Position numbers and translations under genes: made by a program. The notes below the pieces were generated by a model, which was given only the letters and a program-made list of their open reading frames with translations, did not search any database and was not told the DNA's origin. From contig JAJPEA010000073.1 of the NCBI GenBank assembly GCA_023252335.1, positions 1 through 9,165 on the forward strand: a DNA stretch of 9,165 nt. The letters run 5' to 3'. Positions 1-6,134 of this stretch are shown here, in pieces. The stretch comes from Nitrosotalea sp. GTDB taxonomy: Archaea > Thermoproteota > Nitrososphaeria > Nitrososphaerales > Nitrosopumilaceae. Within the stretch, counting starts at the first letter, position 1. Each line of letters opens with the position of its first letter.

Positions 1-1531
1 TCACTCGATCGTCGTCATAATATGCATAGATGTCTTTTTTCGGAGAATAGTCAAGTGATATCTCATCAACATGTGCTTGGGGCTGCATTCCAACTATTGC
101 TTTTTCTATAGTCTTTTGTAAATTGTTCTTCTCTTTTTTGATTCGAAGCTGTCCAAGCTCTAGTTTTTGTACATCAAGCAAATCTGAAATTAGCTGCAAC
201 AGAGTTGTCGCACTGGAACTGATAATTTTTAGTCGCTCTTTTTGGGTGGGATTGAGCGGCCCAAGATGCTCACCCAATAGTATATCAGAGTATCCTTGTA
301 TTGGCACAAGCGGGGTTTTTAGTTCATGTGTAACCATTGCAAGAAATTCATCTTTTGCAATCTCGATTTTCTTTGACTCTTCGTCTTTTTTCTGGATTGT
401 CAAAGACATGGAGTTGAACGTCTCTGCAAGCTCACCTATCTCATCTTTTGCAGTATAGTTTATTTTTTGTCCATAGACTCCTTCTTTGACGCTACCCAGC
501 GCAGATATCAAAGTACCAAGTGGCATCAATGACTTTCTAATTGACAATACAACGACTACAAAGATGATGATATCTGCAATGATAAACAATTGCACTATAA
601 CCACTTTATCGTGTAACTGGGAATCAACCATTCCGTTCCACGAGTCTACAAAACTAGATGTTGCATCAAGCAATACATTTCTTTGAGAATTTAATTCCGA
701 TAGCGATGCTCCAAAGTCTTTTGACAGTAACGTATTTGATTCAATGTAAACAAGTTTCAGATTGACAGACTCCCAGAGGGGGTCAAGTTGCCTAATAGAA
801 TCAGAGTTTTCTCGTGGAATTGCAGGCAATGTCTCGGAGGTTATACCATATGTGGCATATGCAGGATTATCTAGTGGCAAGTTTTCTAGTTTTTTCAAAT
901 CTGCATCAAAGAGCAGTCGGTCTTTTGTAAGCGACGCTGTGACATTTCCACCCTCACCAATTGAATACAATAATGTTTTTTCTCCAATGTCTTTTGCAAT
1001 GCTTACCATTTCAAGTGCAATTACTTTTTGCCTGTTGTAATTTCTGTCAAGTGGTGTTAGATCATTTTCAACACTATTGGTTAGCGAAATCAGATCACCA
1101 TTTTTGCCAAGCACATATGTCAAGTCATCTCTTACCTTTGGATCAAAGATGCTTTCTTGTTTTATCTTCTCGGCATCTGCCTTGTATGGTGTCCATGCAT
1201 CACCAACTTGTTGATATGCAGAGGCAAGCTCAGGCGGGATTGCAACAACATTGAGTCCGTTTATGTTTCCACCCACCCCAAGTCTTGCATAGGTATCATC
1301 AAAATTAGATACTTGTTGCTCCAAAGTTGCCCTATCTGCTTCATTACCACTTGCAATGGAATTTGCAGTACTGCCAATTCTTTCAACTATAACTTTGAGA
1401 TCACTTGCATAACTAATAGAATGTAAAATGTCTTGATTTTGTTGCGATGTAAATATCAAGAGATAAAAATTGATAGCCGAAACACCGATTATCACAGCTA
1501 GCAAAAGATATGTCTTTAGAGTGAGCTTCAC
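1..1531 (-). CDS. Membrane sensor histidine kinase (C-terminus cut by window edge)
   Basis: Reading the minus strand from a GTG at 1531 gives 510 residues with no stop before the left edge. Residues about 7-28 form a hydrophobic helix. Residues 29-307 form a long, mostly helical, cysteine-free region, probably the extracytoplasmic sensor. A second membrane helix spans about 310-331. A HAMP-like linker follows (about 332-384, with DEIGELAETFNSM), then a HisKA dimerisation domain with the H-box MVTHELKTPL, whose phosphorylated His is residue 402. The frame runs off the window at YYDDDRV, just before the expected N-box, so the ATP-binding domain lies outside. The family autophosphorylates on His and passes phosphate to receiver or HPt partners. 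The sensor region matches nothing I recognise, so the signal is unknown. GTG was chosen because it directly precedes the first membrane helix and lies about 28 bases from a TATA-like element shared with the divergent HPt gene. Confidence 0.92.
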   Translation of the reverse strand, partial: MKLTLKTYLLLAVIIGVSAINFYLLIFTSQQNQDILHSISYASDLKVIVERIGSTANSIASGNEADRATLEQQVSNFDDTYARLGVGGNINGLNVVAIPPELASAYQQVGDAWTPYKADAEKIKQESIFDPKVRDDLTYVLGKNGDLISLTNSVENDLTPLDRNYNRQKVIALEMVSIAKDIGEKTLLYSIGEGGNVTASLTKDRLLFDADLKKLENLPLDNPAYATYGITSETLPAIPRENSDSIRQLDPLWESVNLKLVYIESNTLLSKDFGASLSELNSQRNVLLDATSSFVDSWNGMVDSQLHDKVVIVQLFIIADIIIFVVVVLSIRKSLMPLGTLISALGSVKEGVYGQKINYTAKDEIGELAETFNSMSLTIQKKDEESKKIEIAKDEFLAMVTHELKTPLVPIQGYSDILLGEHLGPLNPTQKERLKIISSSATTLLQLISDLLDVQKLELGQLRIKKEKNNLQKTIEKAIVGMQPQAHVDEISLDYSPKKDIYAYYDDDRV

Positions 1532-1555
1532 AAAGAAAAACTTGATAGTCGCGGG

Positions 1556-1575
1556 TATAAAAGTTAGTATAAAAG
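1556..1575. promoter_or_regulatory. Twin TATA boxes in the divergent kinase/HPt promoter
   Basis: Two identical copies of TATAAAAG lie at 1556-1563 and 1568-1575, 12 bases apart. The second is centred about 25 bases before the HPt ATG (1596), the spacing expected for a leaderless archaeal transcript. The first would start RNA near 1586, giving a leader of about 10 bases. Read on the minus strand, the first copy gives TTTTATA, centred about 28 bases before the kinase GTG at 1531, so it could drive the kinase as well. Promoter function is inferred from sequence and spacing only. Confidence 0.6.
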
Positions 1576-1595
1576 ATATCTAGCAGGTAGTTAAA

Positions 1596-1964
1596 ATGTC
1601 AGACGAGTTTCTCAGGGTGGCAAGGCAAGAGATTCAATCCGAGATAGACAATTTGAAGAAAATCTTGCTCCTGTGCACAAACGACAAGCAAATCTATGAA
1701 AAATCAGGCAACATTGAGAAACACATGCACAAGATAAAGGGCCTGGCACCCATGATGGCACAAGAAGAGATGGGCGAGATTGCCAAGACAAGCGACAAAA
1801 TCATAAAGCACATCTCAAGTCATGGCACACTTGATGGCTCGCATGATATCATAACTGATGCCGTAAAGAAAATGTCCGGTCTTTTTGACGGACAGACAGA
1901 CATTAGTGCAGATGATTTTAAAAAACATGTCAAAAACATCTGCCCAGGTATTTTTGAATCCTAG
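1596..1964 (+). CDS. Stand-alone HPt (histidine phosphotransfer) protein
   Basis: This is a 122-residue, mostly helical, soluble protein without signal peptide or membrane segment. It carries the HPt signature H-x-x-K-G: His45 in HKIKGLAPM, inside a long helix followed by a second amphipathic helix (EEMGEIAKTSDKIIKH), as in the CheA P1 domain and other HPt proteins. His45 is the likely phosphate carrier. There is no kinase or receiver domain in the same chain, so it would act as a free phosphate shuttle between receiver domains. It is transcribed divergently from the histidine kinase, and a CheY-like receiver follows 42 bases downstream on the same strand. The ATG fits a TATA box about 25 bases upstream (leaderless). 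A weak AGGT sits at 1585-1588. Which kinase and receiver it serves is inferred from position only. Confidence 0.85.
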   Translation: MSDEFLRVARQEIQSEIDNLKKILLLCTNDKQIYEKSGNIEKHMHKIKGLAPMMAQEEMGEIAKTSDKIIKHISSHGTLDGSHDIITDAVKKMSGLFDGQTDISADDFKKHVKNICPGIFES

Positions 1965-1977
1965 GTCATACTTGTAA

Positions 1978-1984
1978 TTATATA
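1978..1984 (+). promoter_or_regulatory. TATA-like element before the CheY gene
   Basis: TTATATA in the 42-base gap after the HPt stop is centred about 26 bases before the ATG at 2007. A transcript from it would start at or next to the ATG and would omit the ribosome binding site at 1995-2002. It is a spacing-based prediction. Confidence 0.45.
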
Positions 1985-1994
1985 GGACAAACCC

Positions 1995-2002
1995 GGGAGG
2001 GG
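1995..2002 (+). promoter_or_regulatory. Strong Shine-Dalgarno for the CheY-like gene
   Basis: GGGAGGGG lies 4 bases before the ATG at 2007 (6 bases counted from the GGGAGG core). It is the clearest purine-rich ribosome binding site in the window; most other genes here have none. It supports 2007 as the start and suggests translation from an mRNA with a leader, most simply a read-through transcript from the HPt gene. Confidence 0.6.
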
Positions 2003-2006
2003 TAAC

Positions 2007-2369
2007 ATGCCAAGCATTATGATAGTAGATGATTCTGATGCAATCAGAATGGTCATAAAAGATATTCTAGTCATAGGCAAGCACAATTTGGTTGCAGAAC
2101 TTGCAAGCGGCGTGGGTGTCTTGGAGGAATATGTAAAGTCAAGACCGGACATTGTACTGCTTGACATGGCAATGCCAAAAAAAGATGGCCTTACAGTTCT
2201 CAAGGAAATCATGTCATATGATCCAAAAGCAAGGGTCATAATGATTTCAGCAAGTGACAATCAAGAGACTGTCAAAGAATGCATCAAGACAGGTGCCAAG
2301 TCATATATTTTAAAACCATTTAATTTTCAAGATGTGTTAGAAATAATTACACGTGTTGCAAACTCGTAA
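2007..2369 (+). CDS. CheY-like single-domain response regulator
   Basis: The 120-residue protein is a single complete receiver domain with no output domain. The acidic pocket is Asp8/Asp9 (MIVDDSD), the phosphorylated residue is Asp53 (VLLDMAMPKKDG), the Ser switch is Ser81 (MISAS), the aromatic switch is Tyr100 and the conserved Lys-Pro is Lys103-Pro104 (ILKPF), so it should be active. It lies just downstream of the HPt gene and in the same direction, suggesting an intermediate or terminal receiver that exchanges phosphate with HPt His45. CheY proteins can also act on the archaellum motor, but no chemotaxis or archaellum genes are visible here, so I do not call it cheY. Its TAA stop directly abuts the stop codon of the convergent regulator gene. 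Confidence 0.93.
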   Translation: MPSIMIVDDSDAIRMVIKDILVIGKHNLVAELASGVGVLEEYVKSRPDIVLLDMAMPKKDGLTVLKEIMSYDPKARVIMISASDNQETVKECIKTGAKSYILKPFNFQDVLEIITRVANS

Positions 2370-3278
2370 TCAAGATAACTTGTATCCAGCACTTGTAACC
2401 CATTTTGCCTTTTCTAGTGGAAACCTGTTGCTGCATTTTATGCACATGAAATCTTGTGCTGGGTCTGAAAACTTGTCCCCACAATCGCTACACATGTAAT
2501 AATTGTCCATTATTTTGTAATCAACTCCCAGAATTTTTATCTCCTTGTTGCATTTTGGGCACTTGTTTTCCTTGTAGGCAGTCTCAACTGAAACATTGCC
2601 ACACTTGAAATGCTCAATTAGTTTGCCTTGTACAAAGTTTGTTCCATGACATACAGGACAAGAAAAATTTGGAAGAATGCGCAGGGAACTACACTGGATA
2701 CAAGAGACCTCTTTCATGTCTGGAATTTTTGATATCTTTTTTTCATTTTCAAGCTGTAACAGGTGTTTTTTTACCAAGTCAGATTGTATTTCAGAATACT
2801 CTACCAGCCTTGCAAAACTTATCCTAGTAGATGATTGCAGTTGAAGCATAATCCGTTCAAGATCGTCTGACGGTTTGTCTTCCAAGATATTTTGCTCCTT
2901 TTCTAACGTGTCAAAGACATTTTTTAGATCGGCATATCGTATTGGTTTTTCAATATACAGATAAGCGCCACCTCGCAATGCACTTTTTATCTGCTCGTCT
3001 GTCTTGGAATCTGCAGTCTCTAGAATTATCTTTGCATCAGGACGAATTGCAAAGATGCCTGCCATCACTTGATTTGCGTTCATGTCGGGAAGATGAAAAT
3101 CAAGTAGAACTATCTGTTTTCTGCCAGCATTTTCAAGATCGGCAAACATCTGTATGCCTGCCTTGCCAGTATCGCATGTTTTGACATTTTCATATCCCAG
3201 CCTCTTTAGAAAATCTCGTAAAAGAATGGCTATTGCCATGCTGTCCTCAATTATTAGAACATCATTTTTGTCCGCCAT
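2370..3278 (-). CDS. Response regulator: receiver + winged helix + zinc-ribbon output
   Basis: The protein has 302 residues. Residues about 6-125 form a complete receiver domain: Glu11/Asp12 pocket, phospho-acceptor Asp60 (LLDFHLPDM), Thr88 switch, Tyr108 and Lys111-Pro112. Residues about 138-188 look like a winged helix-turn-helix (SFARLVEYSEIQSDLVKKHLLQLE, then a short wing). Residues 190-285 hold paired metal ligands: C193/C196, C207/C210, H223/C226, C240/C243, C263/C266 and C279/C282, enough for three zinc ribbons. The architecture resembles the cysteine-rich output domain described for thaumarchaeal response regulators under the name TackOD1; that match is from memory and needs a profile search. 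Likely role: phosphorylation-controlled binding of DNA, RNA or protein. Neighbouring kinase, HPt and CheY genes suggest it ends the same relay. The start is the first ATG, with an AT-rich element about 34 bases upstream. Confidence 0.9.
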   Translation of the reverse strand: MADKNDVLIIEDSMAIAILLRDFLKRLGYENVKTCDTGKAGIQMFADLENAGRKQIVLLDFHLPDMNANQVMAGIFAIRPDAKIILETADSKTDEQIKSALRGGAYLYIEKPIRYADLKNVFDTLEKEQNILEDKPSDDLERIMLQLQSSTRISFARLVEYSEIQSDLVKKHLLQLENEKKISKIPDMKEVSCIQCSSLRILPNFSCPVCHGTNFVQGKLIEHFKCGNVSVETAYKENKCPKCNKEIKILGVDYKIMDNYYMCSDCGDKFSDPAQDFMCIKCSNRFPLEKAKWVTSAGYKLS

Positions 3279-3307
3279 GTCAAGTGATTTCCTATCAGGC
3301 CATGTTA

Positions 3308-3317
3308 TTTTTAAATA
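3308..3317. promoter_or_regulatory. Shared AT-rich TATA element of divergent regulator and PINA genes
   Basis: TTTTTAAATA is near-symmetrical and is the strongest TATA-like sequence in the 76-base divergent gap. On the minus strand it would start RNA about 8 bases before the regulator ATG (3278). On the plus strand it would start RNA about 16 bases before the PINA GTG (3355). A weaker ATTAAAAG at 3326-3333 is centred about 25 bases before 3355 and would give a leaderless PINA mRNA. The choice between them is open. Confidence 0.45.
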
Positions 3318-3354
3318 CAGTTATGATTAAAAGGTACGAATAACGAGTAGACCT

Positions 3355-5163
3355 GTGGAAAAATTCGTAGTAGATACTAGCATCATAATTGATGGAGAGA
3401 TAACCAAACTAATTGAAGCAGGCACCATGGTAAACTGTGAAATTATCATACCTGTTGCAGTCTTGGATGAATTACAGTCACAGGCATCCCAGCACAAGGA
3501 CCATGGTTTTGTTGGACTGGAGCAGATCAAAAAGATTCGTGAATTGGCAGAAAAAAACAACATTGTTCTCAAATTTGAGGGCGAGCGACCAAGCATGGAC
3601 GACATAAGGCTTGCAAGACACGGCAGGATTGATGCAATAATTAAAGACATTGCAAAAAAGAACGGGGCCACATTTTATACTGCAGACTATGTGCAGGCAC
3701 TTGTCGCACAAGCCGAAGGAGTAAAGACTAGCTATTCAAAACCCCAGATAAAAATTTCAGACCTAGAGTTTGAAAAATACTTTGATTCCCAGACAATGAG
3801 CATCCATCTCAAGGATGGGACATTTCCACTTGCAAAACGCGGAAAGCCAGGATCATTTGCCTTGACACCAGTTGGGGATACCATACTTACAAAAGAATAC
3901 CTGGAAGAAATTACTAGCGAAATTTTGGAAGCATCAAGGGCCACACAGCTTGGCATGATAGAGATATCAAAATCAGGTGCACTTGTCATACAATACAAAG
4001 ATTATCGAGTGGTTGTAACACACTCGCCTTTTTCAAATAGTTATGAAATTACAATAACACATCCAATAGTAAAAATGTCACTAGACCAGTATACCATTTC
4101 TGAAAAACTCATGCAACGCTTGTCTGAAAAAGCCGAGGGCATATTGATATCAGGCTCGCCTGGCTCTGGCAAGAGTACACTTGCATCAAGTCTTGCAAAT
4201 TACTATTCCACCAAGGGAAAAATTGTCAAGACATTTGAATCTCCAAGAGACCTGCAGGTAGACAAGCAGGTAACACAGTATACCCATCTTGAAGGAAGTT
4301 TTGAAAATGCTGCAGATATTTTGCTTCTTGTAAGACCTGATTATACAATATTTGACGAGGTCAGAAGATATCAAGACTTTAGGGTATTTTCAGACCTAAG
4401 ACTTGCAGGAGTAGGCATGATAGGAGTTGTCCACGCACATGCACCGCTAGATGCAATTCAGAGATTCATTGGCAAAGTTGAGCTTGGCATGATTCCACAC
4501 ATACTGGATACCGTAGTCTTTGTTAAAGCGGGCCAGATATCCAAGGTATACGAGTTGGAGTTTAAGGTCAAGGTTCCATCAGGAATGACAGAGCAAGACT
4601 TGGCAAGGCCGGTAATTGAGGTTAGAAACTTTGAGGACCACAACTTGGAATATGAAATTTATACATATGGTGATGAGAATATAGTAATCCCAATAACAAA
4701 GGAGAGTAAAAACGGCGGCATTGAAAAACTAGCAGAATCAAAGATTAAAGAAACAATACGAAGATTTGATTCAAACGCAGAGATTGAGATTTTATCAAAC
4801 AACAGCATAAGGGTTCGAGTTGACAAGGAGACCATGCCAACAATAATCGGCAGGGGCGGGGCAACAATAAATGATCTTGAAAAGACACTTGGCGTTCACA
4901 TTGATGTCGAGCCAAAAGAGAAAGGATCTTCAAGAGGTGGAGAATGGTTTGAAATGTCCGAAGCCGGAAATAACTTTGTTTTAGAAGTTGATATTTCAAA
5001 ATCTGGCATGGATGCAGAGATTTATGTCAATGACCAAAATCTCACATCCACCCGAGTTGGAAAAAACGGCAGGATAATAATTCCAAAAAAATCTACTGCC
5101 GGTCGTAGATTAATTGGAGCAGTAATGTCAAAAGATGATATCAGAATAAATGTCCACGACTAG
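3355..5163 (+). CDS. PINA-like PIN domain-ATPase-KH protein
   Basis: The protein has 602 residues in four parts. A PIN domain (about 1-125) carries the acidic residues Asp7 (VVDTSIIID), Glu39, Asp93 and Asp111. A linker is followed by a VirB11/PilT-like hexameric ATPase (about 235-400), with Walker A GSPGSGKST at 267-275, Walker B ending in Asp334-Glu335 (TIFDEVR) and a VVHAHAP His box at 358-364. A KH domain (about 460-520) has the GRGG loop at 499-502. A basic C-terminal domain follows (about 540-602). This order matches the conserved archaeal family whose Sulfolobus member, PINA, is reported as a Holliday-junction branch-migration ATPase working with Hjc and Hjm. Function here is by family. 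The PIN acidic residues are intact, so nuclease activity is possible. The GTG start directly precedes the PIN motif and has no ribosome binding site. Its TAG abuts the convergent mntR-type gene. Confidence 0.9.
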   Translation: MEKFVVDTSIIIDGEITKLIEAGTMVNCEIIIPVAVLDELQSQASQHKDHGFVGLEQIKKIRELAEKNNIVLKFEGERPSMDDIRLARHGRIDAIIKDIAKKNGATFYTADYVQALVAQAEGVKTSYSKPQIKISDLEFEKYFDSQTMSIHLKDGTFPLAKRGKPGSFALTPVGDTILTKEYLEEITSEILEASRATQLGMIEISKSGALVIQYKDYRVVVTHSPFSNSYEITITHPIVKMSLDQYTISEKLMQRLSEKAEGILISGSPGSGKSTLASSLANYYSTKGKIVKTFESPRDLQVDKQVTQYTHLEGSFENAADILLLVRPDYTIFDEVRRYQDFRVFSDLRLAGVGMIGVVHAHAPLDAIQRFIGKVELGMIPHILDTVVFVKAGQISKVYELEFKVKVPSGMTEQDLARPVIEVRNFEDHNLEYEIYTYGDENIVIPITKESKNGGIEKLAESKIKETIRRFDSNAEIEILSNNSIRVRVDKETMPTIIGRGGATINDLEKTLGVHIDVEPKEKGSSRGGEWFEMSEAGNNFVLEVDISKSGMDAEIYVNDQNLTSTRVGKNGRIIIPKKSTAGRRLIGAVMSKDDIRINVHD

Positions 5164-5619
5164 CTATTCGAAATCTTGTAAAATTTTTGGATTTGCTTTT
5201 AGAAACGTGACAAACTTGCGCAGTTGCTTTATTGTTTGCGGGTTTAGGTGGTGCTCTATTCCTTCAACGTCTTGGTTTGCAATCTCGTGATTGATCCCAA
5301 GCATCCGGAAAAACTCTAACAGTGTGCCATGTTTTTGGCGCACAGCATCTGCCAGGGTAGAGCCCTTTTGTGTAAGATTGATTCCTCGATATTTTTCGTA
5401 CTCTAGATACCCCCCTTCAGCAAGCTTTTGGAGCATCTTTGTAACAGACGGGGCGCTGACTGTGAGATACCTTGAGATATCAAGCGTGTTTGCATACCCC
5501 TTGAGCTCTACAAGTTCAGATATGACCTCAAGATAGTCCTCTATCCTAGAATAATCGGTTTTTGCCGATTTATGTGCCTCTTTTATCGATTCTAGCCTTT
5601 CAGCACGCTTTTCCTTCAT
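5164..5619 (-). CDS. mntR: MntR-type manganese-sensing transcriptional regulator
   Basis: With the start at 5619 the protein has 151 residues: a winged-helix DNA-binding domain with recognition region VSAPSVTKMLQKLAEGGYLEYEKYRG, then a dimerisation domain ending in DVEGIEHHLNPQTIK. It lines up without gaps to remembered Bacillus subtilis MntR. All six metal ligands are kept: Asp28, Glu31, His97, Glu119, Glu122 and His123 (B. subtilis D8, E11, H77, E99, E102, H103). The Asp at the first position is the residue linked to manganese rather than iron selectivity in the DtxR/MntR family. There is no SH3-like C-terminal domain. The N-terminus is about 20 residues longer than in Bacillus and is basic. 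An upstream in-frame ATG at 5646 exists, but it overlaps a TATA-like element spaced for a leaderless start at 5619, so I prefer the shorter form. Regulated transporters are not in the window. Confidence 0.9.
   Translation of the reverse strand: MKEKRAERLESIKEAHKSAKTDYSRIEDYLEVISELVELKGYANTLDISRYLTVSAPSVTKMLQKLAEGGYLEYEKYRGINLTQKGSTLADAVRQKHGTLLEFFRMLGINHEIANQDVEGIEHHLNPQTIKQLRKFVTFLKANPKILQDFE
5184..5188 (+). terminator. T-tract after the PINA gene
   Basis: TTTTT begins 20 bases past the PINA stop codon and is followed by another T4 run at 5197-5200. Archaeal RNA polymerase stops at short T-tracts, so this could end the PINA transcript. It lies wholly inside the 3' end of the opposing MntR gene, since there is no intergenic space. 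The signal is short and uncertain. Confidence 0.3.
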
Positions 5620-5643
5620 ATTTTTGATGGTTACACACGAAAT

Positions 5644-5650
5644 CATATAA
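5644..5650 (-). promoter_or_regulatory. TATA-like element that decides the MntR start
   Basis: On the minus strand TTATATG is centred about 28 bases before the ATG at 5619 and overlaps the upstream ATG at 5646. If it is the TATA box, the upstream ATG cannot be in the mRNA and translation starts at 5619 on a leaderless transcript. No comparable AT-rich box is seen 26 bases before 5646. Confidence 0.45.
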
Positions 5651-5736
5651 CCTAATCTCTTGATCAGAAATGTTCACCCAGTTGTGATTGATCTTTTGCA
5701 TGGATTGTTAACTAGGTTTTCAAAAATGAGGGGTGC

Positions 5737-6081
5737 ATGGATGAGGGAGTCAGGCAAGGTATTGATAAAATAAAGAAGGTAAGCGAATCCCTCCACAGAA
5801 GGGCTAGAATTTACTCTGAACTTGGAAAGATAGACGACCGTGGCACTGCACGTGCACTAGGCTCCCTGCAAAGGGCACCTGCTCCAGGAAAAAAGATAAC
5901 AAAGATTGGATTTATTTTCCTTTTATCCCCAGACCCGTTTACAACACCCCTTGGAATCCCAATGATAATTGCAGGAAAATATCTAGAAAAAGTATACAAT
6001 GGTGCAACCATCAAAGACGTTGGCCAGGAGACAAAGAACTTTTTCAGTGATTATTCCAATCTAAAAGACAAGATGCGCTGA
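5737..6081 (+). CDS. Small protein of unknown function
   Basis: I do not recognise this 114-residue protein. The N-terminal 50 residues are charged and helical, with a basic HRRARIY patch. Residues about 54-82 are hydrophobic and rich in Pro and Gly (IGFIFLLSPDPFTTPLGIPMIIAG), too broken for one ordinary membrane helix but able to form a hairpin or a monotopic membrane contact. The C-terminal 30 residues are charged and helical. There are no Cys or His metal pairs and no nucleotide-binding motif. The ATG has a purine-rich GAGGGG at 5728-5733 only 3 bases upstream, unusually close. Codon use looks like the neighbours. It is divergent from the MntR gene and 53 bases ahead of the DUF192 gene on the same strand. 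A membrane-associated role is only a guess. Confidence 0.75.
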   Translation: MDEGVRQGIDKIKKVSESLHRRARIYSELGKIDDRGTARALGSLQRAPAPGKKITKIGFIFLLSPDPFTTPLGIPMIIAGKYLEKVYNGATIKDVGQETKNFFSDYSNLKDKMR

Positions 6082-6104
6082 TACTCTATAATTTCTTCCA
6101 TTAG

Positions 6105-6111
6105 TTTTTAA
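6105..6111 (+). promoter_or_regulatory. TATA-like box of the DUF192 gene
   Basis: TTTTTAA is centred about 27 bases before the GTG at 6135, which fits a leaderless start; no ribosome binding site precedes that GTG. Its T5 run may also help to stop transcription from the gene ending at 6081. Confidence 0.45.
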
Positions 6112-6134
6112 CTGGATATTGGTTCAAGTGATTT

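Noticed and set aside
123..1426. Several plus-strand open frames over the kinase gene
   Set aside because: They lie opposite a continuous 510-codon kinase frame with clear membrane, HAMP and HisKA motifs, and have no promoter or conserved motif of their own.
1961..2260. 99-codon minus-strand frame opposite the CheY gene
   Set aside because: It is antisense to a complete receiver domain. The sequence has no recognisable motif.
2007..2369. CheY of a chemotaxis/archaellum operon
   Set aside because: No cheA, cheB, methyl-accepting protein or archaellum gene is visible, so only a CheY-like receiver is supported.
5660..5693. TTGATC direct repeat upstream of the MntR gene as a possible operator
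   Set aside because: It is only 6 bases, the copies are 28 bases apart, and they are upstream of the predicted TATA without symmetry. This is too weak to call.
3280..6134. TCAAGTGATTT repeated at 3280-3290 and 6124-6134, both next to start codons
   Set aside because: It is an 11-base match in opposite orientations relative to the genes; matches of this length are expected by chance in 9 kb.
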